From Gossypium raimondii (lineage: Eukaryota; Streptophyta; Magnoliopsida; Malvales; Malvaceae), in the NCBI RefSeq assembly GCF_025698545.1, contig NC_068571.1, positions 52,485,733 to 52,549,732 of the forward strand: a stretch of DNA of 64,000 nt, given 5' to 3'. The position numbers and the translations under genes are program-made. The notes under the pieces are model-generated. The model was not told the DNA's origin, ran no database searches, and saw nothing but the letters and a program-made list of their open reading frames with translations. Shown here piece after piece: positions 49,167 to 59,260 of the stretch (position 1 is the first letter of the stretch; every line of letters begins with the position of its first letter).

Positions 49167-52111
49167 TTAGAAATGATCACCAGAGATGATCACAGCGCGA
49201 ATTTTACAATTTTCGAACCTGCAAAAACATTAGTTTTAGATACCCTTTTATGTTCCAAATGTAAATATTAAGATACAAATACTTGAAAAAATGAAAAACT
49301 CAAATAATTTAAAAGATATACAATCGAACTATGAAAGTTAGGAATACACGAGGTAAAAGTATTATGAGAGTGCTTGGATTAAAAGTTATATTGTATTTTG
49401 CTTCTCTATTAAAAGAATAAGCAAATTAGTAAATATACATCAAATCTATTTTAACCAAATAATAACATGTGGTGTCTATTTTCACAGAAAAATTAATTTA
49501 CTTTTTAATCTACCATGTAGAGATTAATTTATTCAATTTTTTAATAGGAAAGGGCGCCATATACAATCCAACTTTCCTTAGTACTTTTACCGAATATATG
49601 ATTATTACACACTTACGGGGTGAAATTATCACATGTTACTAAGGGGTCACACTTATGTCCAATTGCAAGTAGAGTTTGCTTCAAAAAACCTCCATGGCTG
49701 ACCACTGCTATCTCCTTTTCTTTCCGTGCCAACAACCTGCAATGATGAAGTTGATTCCATACAAAAATCCAACCCAAGTTTAGCATTCAAATCCTTCAAA
49801 GAAAAATATATATGTATGTATATATTTAGTACACACCATTTAATAAACTCGACTCCCCTAGCAGCAACAGCTTCATCGGTTTCACGTTCTTCAGCCTCCC
49901 ACGAAATGTCATATTCACTTTCAATCTACAATAACAGGTATATGTTTAATTATTTGAACTTCTATTTAATGAAACTAACAAGTTATTTGTGTACTTGCCA
50001 ATGAAAAAACAACTTGAGGGAAACGAGCCTTGCACCGGCTGATGCTTTCTCTCCTGCGATCTTTCCTCTACGTTGAATTGAAAGACATGAGCTTTAGTGG
50101 ATTAAAATAATGGAATGGAACATGATCCAACTTTTGTATATGTATATATACCATGCGTACACGACAAAGTTCAGTTGCTATGATGAGTGGGTTATTGCAA
50201 TTATCTCCATGTTCTTCACTACCAACAAAAACACCTACTGAAGTCTGCAATGTCCTGTAATTTCAACCATAAAAAAGAAAGAAGAAATAAAATCAAGAAG
50301 CTAGTGAAGAAACCTTTTCCTATTTTTTGTTTTGTAGAGATCGGTGCCTTAAATTTTTCCTTTTTGTTCTGCTTACTCAAGCATTTTATCAATGATAGAA
50401 AGAGAGAAACAAAGTCTGAAACACTAAAAAAGGGGGTTAAGGAGATACAAGTGAGGAAGATTAATAGATTGCAAAAACGAAGAAGAAATATGGAATATAT
50501 GAGTTTGATAAAAAGTTGCGTCTACGAGTTATCAGAAACGAAGAAGAAATTATCAAAAATCTAGTGCAAATTGAAGACAATAGATTTAACCAGAGATTTA
50601 AATTGCGGTCGTGGCCGCGTTTTTTATCGCGGTTGCAGACATAACGGATGCTATTGCGGTATTACGGATATCGCGGTCGCGAATTTTTTTTAAAACTCGC
50701 ACAACTTATTGTAAAACATTCCAAGCCCTTTCCACCACTTCACTACTCTCAGTAACCAAGGGCTTAACTTGACCACTTAATTCTCCAGTTTTACCGAATG
50801 TTGCATGGCTTCCACGTTGTTCTCTACACTTGCGCCTTTCTCCCCCGAGCGAAGAATGAAAGGCTTAGCGAACTCACAGGTACCCGACGTGTAAATCAAA
50901 CAAACTCCTCTTTGTTCTTCACATAAATTTTTTAATCAACAAATTCAACGTTTCATTACTTGAAAACACAAAGGAAATGCACCCCCAAACTACTTTCTTT
51001 CAATAATATTTCAGGAGAAAGAAAGTGAGTGCAAGTGTGCAACAGTTGTTCTGGTTTCAACAGCAACATGGATATTGCTTCAAGTATATCAGTTCAACTT
51101 CATCACTGTCGCTTCATGGCTCATCATCTTCATCCTTGCTTCACTTTTCCTTTGGGGAAATGTTCTCAGGCTTCTCGGATGTTCAAAGTGCTCTCATTTG
51201 TTTTTCAGGTGGTCATACAATCGGCATATCCCATTGCCCGGCTGTTTCGCGTCGATTGTACAATTCCACCGGCCCCGGCAGAATCGACCCAACCATGGAC
51301 AGCGAGTATGTTGAAAACCTCAAGATCTTAGCTACTAGTCACTCTTGCTCAAAAGAAGGGGTCTTTTCCAATCCGATGCTGCTTTAACCACTGTAAAGGA
51401 AAATAACGGGAATAGCGGCCCGTTATTCCCGCAATTGGCTGTTACCCGTTAAATTGCGGCCGCTATCCACCGCTATCGGTGTGACTCCGCTTCACACCGC
51501 TAGTTGTCTTCGAGTTTCATTGTCGGTTGGAGAAGTTATAGAGCTCAATGGAAGGAATCAATTTGGATTTTAATTAGGGATTTTGGTGAACCAAAAATAT
51601 ATTGTCTCTTATCATTTTTTAAGACCGTAGTAGCGCTTTTGCTGTAGGTTTTTATTGAGCTTTTGGGGGTTGGTTTGGTGTTTTCGAGACCGTACGTTGT
51701 TGGCGCTTGTAGGAAAAAAACCAGATGAGAAAATGGGTGGATGAACAACACAACATATGATACCTTCTCAGAGGGGAAGTGACGACAAGTTCAATACTTT
51801 GCAGCACTCCACTTGCAGAAAGATTTTTCCGTTCATCACGAACCTGTTAAAACCAGCTAAAATGTCAAAAAGCTTTCATTATGAAAATTTAATATTCCAT
51901 TGGCAAAGCTTTTCTATCACCTGCTGCGAACCCAGAGGTGAGAGTTGAGGATTAGTCTCTTCCTTGGAATTGTGAAGTTCATGTGCATGCCTCATCTGTA
52001 AATCAATGTTGTTATTAAATGATAAATAAAAAAATGACATGCAACTACTAAGGGACAAACCAGATGAAGGCGTTTTTGGTTGTTACTAAGCTCTCGAGAT
52101 GTAGATGCCAT
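49167..52111 (-). CDS. Phosphoglycerate-mutase-like histidine phosphatase
   Basis: This is a member of the histidine phosphatase superfamily. Its substrate is unknown, and plant relatives are annotated as phosphoglycerate-mutase-like proteins. Eight minus-strand exons join in frame: 52111-52061, 51995-51921, 51843-51764, 50254-50152, 50067-49999, 49925-49837, 49736-49617 and 49218-49167, giving 212 residues. The catalytic RHA motif is at residues 19-21 (LHLMRHAHELHN), then SPLGSQQ, TSPLRRTLQT, a WEAEERETDEAVAARG stretch, and VVSHGGFL with the second catalytic histidine at 170. The end is FENCKIRAVIISGDHF. It is shorter than the usual 270-280 residues, and a few residues of the usual GxHxCDxRR segment seem missing between exons 4 and 5. 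Intron 5 uses a GC donor (TTG/GCAAGT). Intron 3 is 1509 bases because of an insertion. A dead partial duplicate lies upstream. Confidence 0.85.
49351..49592. mobile_element. GTAAAAGTACTATGG MITE, copy e (phosphatase intron 7)
   Basis: This 242-base copy runs from AGGTAAAAGTATTATGAGAG to the inverted TTAGTACTTTTACCG. It is flanked by AATACACG (49343-49350) and AATATATG (49593-49600), an 8-base duplication that differs by two C-to-T changes. Its inner part is shorter than in copies c and d. Confidence 0.65.
50590..51500 (+). mobile_element. GCGG-rich inserted element carrying a peroxidase piece
   Basis: The ends are strikingly rich in GCGG/CCGC: ATTGCGGTCGTGGCCGCG and ATCGCGGTCGCG on the left (50600-50690), and ATTGCGGCCGCTATCCACCG followed by CCGCTTCACACCGCTA on the right (51450-51500). 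Repeated GC-rich motifs near both ends are typical of hAT and some Mutator-like elements. The upstream duplicate of this intron (near 52430-52470) lacks the block: there GAAGACAAGTTTCC runs almost directly into TTGTCTTCGTGTTTC. That gives an empty-site relative and dates the insertion after the duplication or limits it to this copy. The exact target duplication is not clear to me. Confidence 0.6.
51187..51331 (+). pseudogene. Class III peroxidase fragment
   Basis: The frame 51025-51387 contains FSGGHTIGISHC, the proximal haem-ligand histidine motif of secreted plant class III peroxidases. It continues as RRLYNSTGPGRIDP and MDSEYVENLK, as in the exon after that motif. Class III peroxidases use hydrogen peroxide to oxidise phenolics in the cell wall. 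The rest of the gene (about 320 residues expected) is absent, apart from possible traces at 50770-51180. It lies inside the inserted element on the strand opposite the host gene. Confidence 0.75.
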
Positions 52112-53570
52112 TAAGGGAGTGGAGTAGTTGAATGAAGATGCAGTAGACAAGGGTCATCCAAGACATCTTTTTTGCTTTATGATTCTAGGATAAATATTGT
52201 ATATTATGCATGCTGATATCAACATTTTCCATGCTGGCATCAGGATACACAAAAAATACGGCATTTCTTTGGCCCGATGATTACGGGCTTAAAAAGGTCC
52301 TACGTGTGCTATTCTTGATCCACGTGTATCCTACCTATTTGAAACTCCCCTTCTCCGTGTAAATGAATTAATTTATTTTTACTACCTATTTGAAATCCAT
52401 CTTTTTCTCTTATTTGAAGATGTCGAAGACAAGTTTCCTTAGCGATTTGTCTTCGTGTTTCATTGTCGGTTGAAGACAGAATCTGGATTTTAAGAGTGCA
52501 GGGATTTTTGGTGAACCAAAGATATGTCCTTTATCATTTTTTAAGACTGTAATAGTTCTTTTGCTTTAGGTTTTTATTGAGCTTTTGGGGTTTTGCTGGG
52601 TGTTTTCTAGACTGCTTTTCGTGCTTTGTAGGCTAAAACCTAGAATCGTAGATGGAAAATTCGATGAACGAAACAACATCATATCACTATGGGTGGATAA
52701 GTGGGCTGCGGTACTTTGACCTTCAAAAGTGGCTCGAGTTCCCCAGCTCTCCTGAAAATTTTGTCTCATAATTTATAAAATTACATTTTAATCCTAAAAA
52801 ATAATAAAAAATTAATTTAATCTTTTAAAATTTATAAAGATATAGACTATTAAAATATACCTTTTAATTCCGCCTCAAAAAAAAATTTTGGCTCCACCAC
52901 TATCTTAAAAATGATAAAAATTTAATTTAATTTTATAAAAATTATAAAAATATAAACTATTAAAATAAAAAAATTATATTTTTACTATTGTAAAAATATA
53001 CAATTTAATTCAAACCTTCTAAGTCGTATTGTTGGATCGTCTCCACTTGCAGAAAGATTTTTTCCGTTCCTCACAAACCTGCTGTTAAAACCAGCTAAAA
53101 TGTGAAAAAGCTTTCATTATGAAAAATTAATATTCCATTGACAAAGCTTTTCTATGACCTTCTGCGAACCCAGAGGGGAGAGTTGAGGATTAGTGTCTTA
53201 CTTGGAATTGTGAAGTTCATGTGCACGCCTTATCTGTGAACCAATGTTTGTTATTAAATGATAATAAAAAAAATGACATGGAAATACTTAGTAAATTAAG
53301 GGACAAACCAGATGAAGTCGTTTTTCGTTGTTAAGAAGCTTAGGAGGTGTAGGTGCCATTTAGGGAGGGGACTAGTGGACACTAAAATGGATGTAATAGA
53401 AGAGGAAAATATACATATATATATATATTTATTTACTTCCAGGATTTGGGTGGCAACTTCTTCTTTTTTGTTGCTTTCTGCTTTTTACGTGGAATATGGT
53501 ATATTTTGCATGTCGATGGCTCCACTTACGATGAATGTACGGCATTGGGCCGATAATTACGGGATTGGGC
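51500..53570 (-). repeat. Tandem duplication of the phosphatase 5' region
   Basis: Bases 51500-52310 and 52420-53570 are homologous. Shared landmarks, in order, are GTTTCATTGTCGGTTG, TTTTTATTGAGCTTTTGGGG, exon 3 (CTCCACTTGCAGAAAGAT), exon 2, exon 1 and a promoter part with GGCCCGATGATTACGGG / GGGCCGATAATTACGGG. The upstream copy holds an extra AT-rich repeat at about 52760-53030. Confidence 0.75.
53041..53359 (-). pseudogene. Dead duplicate of the phosphatase gene (exons 1-3)
   Basis: Exon 1 (53359-53309) still reads MAPTPPKLLNNEKRLHL with a good GT donor. Exon 2 starts at 53233 as IRRAHELHNSK and then TAA. So the catalytic RHA has become RRA (CAT to CGT), the preceding Met is Ile, and a stop follows ten codons later. 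Exon 3 (from 53078) has one extra A in its AAAAAA run, giving a frameshift, and the homology ends at about 53041. No exons 4-8 exist for this copy. It cannot code for an active enzyme. Confidence 0.85.
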
Positions 53571-54860
53571 TGATGATGATGCACCAATTTCCAAACTTTC
53601 ATTGAGATAGATCAGTTTTGGATATTATTTTGCTACACATGCAGGTGTTGTTGTGTATTGTATAACACTAATGCAGATGCCGAAGATTTTGCAACAATAT
53701 TTGGTGGCCCTATAATAAGGAATGGGCAGCATTATACGGTGATAGTCGCGTTTTATTTTATAAATTGATTATAATTTTATTCTTAAATTTTAACTAATTC
53801 AATTATATCGAATTAAAACTAGAGTAGTCTTATATATCTTTTTTGTATTTTTTTATTATAATTATTATTTTAACGATTCAACCATTTAATTTATTTATTC
53901 AAAATTAAATTATTATACACTTGAGTTTCATAAATATTATATTAAAATTTTAATAATATGAAATAAAAATAATAATTGATGGTTGAAAATACAATTAATA
54001 ACAGCCGAAACTTTTTTATAAATAAAGGCTTAGTCAGTAAATTGTTACAAGGCTGTGAAAACAATCTTAATTTATTGTATTATTTATTATGATATGTACA
54101 TTTATCAATTTAAAATTAAATAAACATATTCTAAAATAAAATTTTAAGCTTCTTTTATTAATCGAAATGAATATGAATAAGACATGGATAAATTTATTTG
54201 ATAAATCATTTATTTTTTAATTGCTACATAATTAATAATATATTTATTAATTATCATGTTTTATTAATTTATATTGAAAAAGTAAGAAATATGTTTAATT
54301 ATATATAGTATACTTGTGTATTTTTTAATCATTTGTAAACCTATTTATTTAATGTTGATGAATAAATTTACTTAATTTAAACAAATAAATATGTAAGTAA
54401 ATGAAAACAAAAACATAATTTAAAAATTTTCAACAAACACAAACAACTTTAAAAATAAAGAAATAAACAGACATAAACAAAGATCCATTAATTCAAACTC
54501 GATTTATTTATAATCTTAGCCATCAAATCTTCAATATATATGGAAAAATCTTACTATTTATATTTCAATATGTGTTGAACATAAAATCAAACATAAAATT
54601 TTAGGCCCAACTGAAAATTGGACTTAAATTTTTATTCAAACTTAACCCAGATTATAAATGTTAAACCCGGACCTAGACTGACTCGACCCATATTAAAATC
54701 TGAAGTATGAATACCATAGAAAATGTATGATACTTGCTATGAGATATTGATGCCTAGGGGAGGGTATCGATACTCAATCAAAAAAATTTTAATTTTTAAA
54801 ACATCGAACCTTAAAATGGTATCGATACCTTTGTGAAAGGTATCGATACTTTTGATTTTG
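53571..54860. other. AT-rich intergenic region
   Basis: No gene. A stretch at 54600-54700 with TTAGGCCCAACTGAAAATTGG and ACCCGGACC phrases is a relic of the TAGACCTG hAT family. Bases 54740-54850 hold repeated GGTATCGATAC phrases. Confidence 0.4.
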
Positions 54861-55033
54861 TAGACATGTATCCCAGTAGGGTCGGGCCTAGGCCAAAAAT
54901 GGCTTACCTGAAGCCCGACCCATTTATAAAACAAGCCTCATTTTTATCCAGGCCTATTTTTTTATCCCAACCTTCTCATATTTTGGATAAGTCTTCAAAT
55001 CGGGCCAAGTGTCCCAACCTATAGACATGTCTA
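54861..55033. mobile_element. Short TAGACCTG-family hAT relic
   Basis: This 173-base element starts TAGACATGTATCCCAGTAGG and ends in the inverted CCCAACCTATAGACATGTCTA, with the family's GTCGGGCC/GCCCGACC arms inside. No matching target duplication is visible, so the ends have drifted. Confidence 0.55.
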
Positions 55034-56970
55034 CCATATAAAATGAGAATAAATTATATAACATTTCTCTTAACAGTGGCACCCATGAAACACCACTTAA
55101 ATTTGTTTAAGTTATTTGCTCAAATATAAAATTTTGTTTAATATTTTAAAGTGTTATACAACTATTAGTTCTGATTAAAATATGAGTTATACTTGAAATC
55201 CAATATTCAAAACTTGAATTTAGTTTAATTTTTTTTCAATTCTATAACATATTATTCATATTTTGTTTTTATATATTTTGTGATTTATGCCGAATAAAAG
55301 TTAAATATAAATATTATTGTATAAATATTAAAAAAATGTTAACTTGCAAAGTTGTAATCACTGGATGGGTCATCGAACCAATTATACCACCACTCCTGAT
55401 TTTAATAATGACAATTAAAAGAGAAAGTTTGATAATAATAATAAAAAACATTAAAATTAGAAAAAGCTTTAAATTTTTCAATTTTTAATACGTACAAAAA
55501 TAATAATAGTAACATAAACTTTTTTTATAACAACAATTATGGTTCTCAATTCACCCTTAGCATTAGGTTGATTATTTGTTTGTATCAAATTATAGAGTAA
55601 AAAAATTGAAGATTAAATTTTCTCTAAGCCCTATACACTTTATACATTTGAAATATAATCCCCTACTTTTATTTTGAGAAATTTAATCCTCTACTTTTGA
55701 ATTTAAAATTCAAGTCTAATTTATACCACCATTAAATTCTTTGGAGTGACATTTTGAAAATTTTTTAAAAAAGTTGGTAGTTAGGTAACAAGAAAATAAC
55801 ATTGAAAATACTGATTATGATTTTTGTACCCATTCAAATTCGTCATGATAATTTTTTCCTATTTAAACAAGTGGTCTCGAAAAAATTGATGTCAACATTC
55901 GATTGAAATAATTAACAATATGAACTATTTAGACTTATTAATGACATTATAAAAACAAAAGATCAAAACTACAATTTAACTAATTTTCAAAATGTAAAAA
56001 TAAAAAAGAAAGGGATGTGTGTTGATCCACGTGTCAATAAAGAAGGATGATTTGAACCTTACTTTTAAAACATATATATTGAACATTAATTTTATTATAT
56101 GTTCTTATCATATCTGTTTATATATATATATATATATAATGTTTAGAATTACCCATAGTCCAATCCCAAATCTTAAATAGGAGAATAATGCACTTCAGCA
56201 AACTCGAATTCACGTCTTTCTGCAATGACAACAATATCAATACAAATCAAATTAAGACTCAATTGATACTTATATATATATATATATATATTAAAATTTC
56301 AAATTATCCAACATAATATGTAAAGTTAAAAATTCATTAGTCAATAAGTGAATGTAATAAAGTCAGTTAGTCAAGTAATAATAATAATAATAATTCTGTC
56401 TCAAAACTGGAGCGGGATAGGAAATAGAATTGTCAAGGATTGGATAACCCGAAAAGGTAAGAGTTTTTGTACATCGGTCTGATCTAATCTGAATTCAATT
56501 TAAATAATAAAAATATTTTTAACTTTAAATTTAATTATAAATATATAAAATATCAATTTTAAAATATTTTTAAATATTTTATTAGAAATTTAACGTAATT
56601 TACCTATTTAAATTTTAAAAACTAAAAAAAAGCTCTTTAACTATATGATTCAAAATCAATATAATAATTATTTAAATAATTTTGGTTTTAAAATTTTAAT
56701 TGGTCAAATCTTTAACATCTGTGTTAACATACAAATTATAATTTTAAATACATAATTTAAAAATAAATTGTTGTAAACAAATATTCGATAAAATTAAATT
56801 ATGGTGGTTATTATGCAAAAACATTATTGATTTTTGTTTAAAGTTTAATACAACAAATATATAAAATGTAACATATTTTTATAAAAGTTTTAAATAATGT
56901 AGGAGTTAACAATTTATAAAATATAAATAAATTTAAGACCCAGATTCAACCGAATTTAAATAATTATATC
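55034..56970. other. AT-rich intergenic region with microsatellites
   Basis: No gene. TA tracts lie at about 56120-56138 and 56270-56290, and an (AAT)n run at 56377-56392. Confidence 0.5.
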
Positions 56971-57962
56971 CAATGGCGGAGTCAGGATATTAATCTTAAA
57001 GGGGGGCAAGCTAAAATTAGAAGTGCTATGTAATAGTCAATTTAAACATATAAACAATCGATTCAAAAAAAGCAATATTCCAACAATTAAGACGAAATAG
57101 CTATCATTTAACTCGGTTAACCATTTTTTATTTCGTTTTCACAGGAATGCTCACTGCTTCACGAGTTATTATTTGACATAATTTTAAACAAAGTGACCAA
57201 GGTTTTATTCCTCCCCTTCATTTTGGCCGAAACTTACTATATCATTATCTAACTATTTTTGTTTCATTTTTATACTTCTAACTAGTTAGAAACCGTCTCC
57301 TAATCATTTTTCATAAAAAAAACATACATATTTTACTCAATTTTATAAGCTTCCAAGTTCCATCAATATCCTTTAATGGCGGTAACTTTTACTATACTTG
57401 ATAAGACAAAAACTATTGGTACATATATATATAAAACAAATTTTAAATATTCAAAGTCTATGAAAAGTTTGAAGAAAAACATACCTTGCACTTGAATTTG
57501 GAGGAAAATGATAAATAATTTTTTCTTCTTCTTTTCTTCTGAAGCACCAATGTGAAGAAGAAAGATGATAAGAGTCTCTTCATCTTTTCTTTTCCTTTTA
57601 TATATATTATTATATTACTTTTAAAATATTATTATGTTAAGTAAACTATTAAATAAACATTAATTTATTATTATTTAACAAAATATCATTCAAAAGTCAT
57701 CATGAGTAATTGAGCTTCTTCAAGAAGATTTTCTCTTTATTTTATCAAAAATAATTTTTAATATTATTTTAATCCTATAAAAATATTGGAGGGGCCTACT
57801 TATATTTTTAGGAGGACCATAATATATATATATACAAAGGGAAAATTGCAAAAATCTTAAACCTTGAGTGGGCATACTTATATTTTTGAGAGGGCCATAA
57901 TGTAAATTTACAAAGGACTAAATTGAAAAAATTAAACTTTGGGAGGCCATGCTCCGCCACTA
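56971..57962. mobile_element. hAT-type element, CAGTGGCGGAGC-like ends
   Basis: This 992-base element starts CAATGGCGGAGTCAGG and ends with the inverted CATGCTCCGCCACTA, close to the CAGTGGCGGAGC ends of many plant hAT elements. The 8-base duplication ATTATATC is exact on both sides (56963-56970 and 57963-57970). Inside are GGGGGGCAAGC and GGGGCCTACTTATATTTT phrases and no transposase frame. Confidence 0.82.
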
Positions 57963-57970
57963 ATTATATC

Positions 57971-59260
57971 TATTAATATCATAAATGTACTCAATCCAAA
58001 CTCAGCTCTACCCCATTCATGACAAATATATGAATTCTAAAAATCCAATTGCAATTGCAAGCCGACAACCTAAGGAAAGCTATAAAATTTGTCATACTTA
58101 CGCTTTAATTTGGTGTTCAAACTTAGAGCCCATGTCTCTTCTATTGTATCCTTCTAATATAGGTTAAAAAATGGTCTCGTAAGAGTGAAAATGAGACACT
58201 AGTATTCGTAATTTAATTGAATTCGACTCAAAAATTTTAAATTTGATTCCAAGTTCGAGCTATCAATTAAATTGAATTCAAATTTAGTAATATTTGACTG
58301 GAATACTTTACGAGCTTTATGGAGCTTTTTATATTTTTATATTATTAGATTACGTTATTGCCCTTAATATATATTATTAACCTTGAGTAGAGCTCAAGTT
58401 CGAGCTCGAGGCTTTGAAAATTTTGTATATATTAATATTTATTGAACAACTGATTTTTTTACATAAAATAATTGACATGCATGATCTATATAAATATAAT
58501 ATAAGATACTTTTAAATCATTAAACTGATACAAGTGAATTCCTCTCCATAAAACAGTCATTTTCCTTCAATTTTCTTTTACAAACATACATTTTTCTTTA
58601 ATTTTATTTACAGGGAAGTTCTAAAGGAGAATAGAATTAATATTACTAGAATATAGAAAAGAATTGGAGTTAAAATTCAATTATATGTTATATATTCCAA
58701 GTGATGATATTGGTTCTTGTCTCTAATATGCTTGTTAGTTGTTACTTGATCTTGGTCTCCATGGCAGAGCAATTGGGCTCTCTTTAATTTATTTTTAAAA
58801 AAAAACCTAAGGGTTAATGCATTTATATTGGTTGTACTCTTCATTTATCTTGAAGTACTCGAATCCAACATATGACCTCTAAAATCATACATAAGTCTGA
58901 GTAACATAGAATGCCATGACCAAATAATAAAAACCCCTCAGGCTTCATACTCTATTTGCCCATGGCAATAACCCCTACATCAGCATGCCTGAAAATTTAA
59001 GGCTCCGTTTACCATTAAAGTTGAAATGAATATTTTATCTTCTCAAAAGCAGTGATAAACAATATAATTATGTTAGTCCAAACTCATTCATAAAAGGGCT
59101 CTAAATTACATGCAACCTTCCTGCAATTCGCAAGCAAAGAGAAATGAATGAAGAATTTAACTAATGACAGAATCACCATGTCACTGCATATAAACCAAAT
59201 ACAATGTCAGAATCACCATGACAACATAGATACTAAGCTCAATGCCTCATCCATGGAATA
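57971..59260. other. Spacer and 3' UTR of the methyltransferase gene
   Basis: AT-rich sequence without a gene. The last few hundred bases are presumably the 3' UTR of the minus-strand methyltransferase gene. Confidence 0.45.

Noticed and set aside
51025-51387. Open frame of 120 codons with a peroxidase motif as a working gene
   Set aside because: Only one exon-sized piece of a class III peroxidase is present, without signal peptide or distal histidine, and it sits inside an inserted element within another gene's intron. I list it as a pseudogene fragment.
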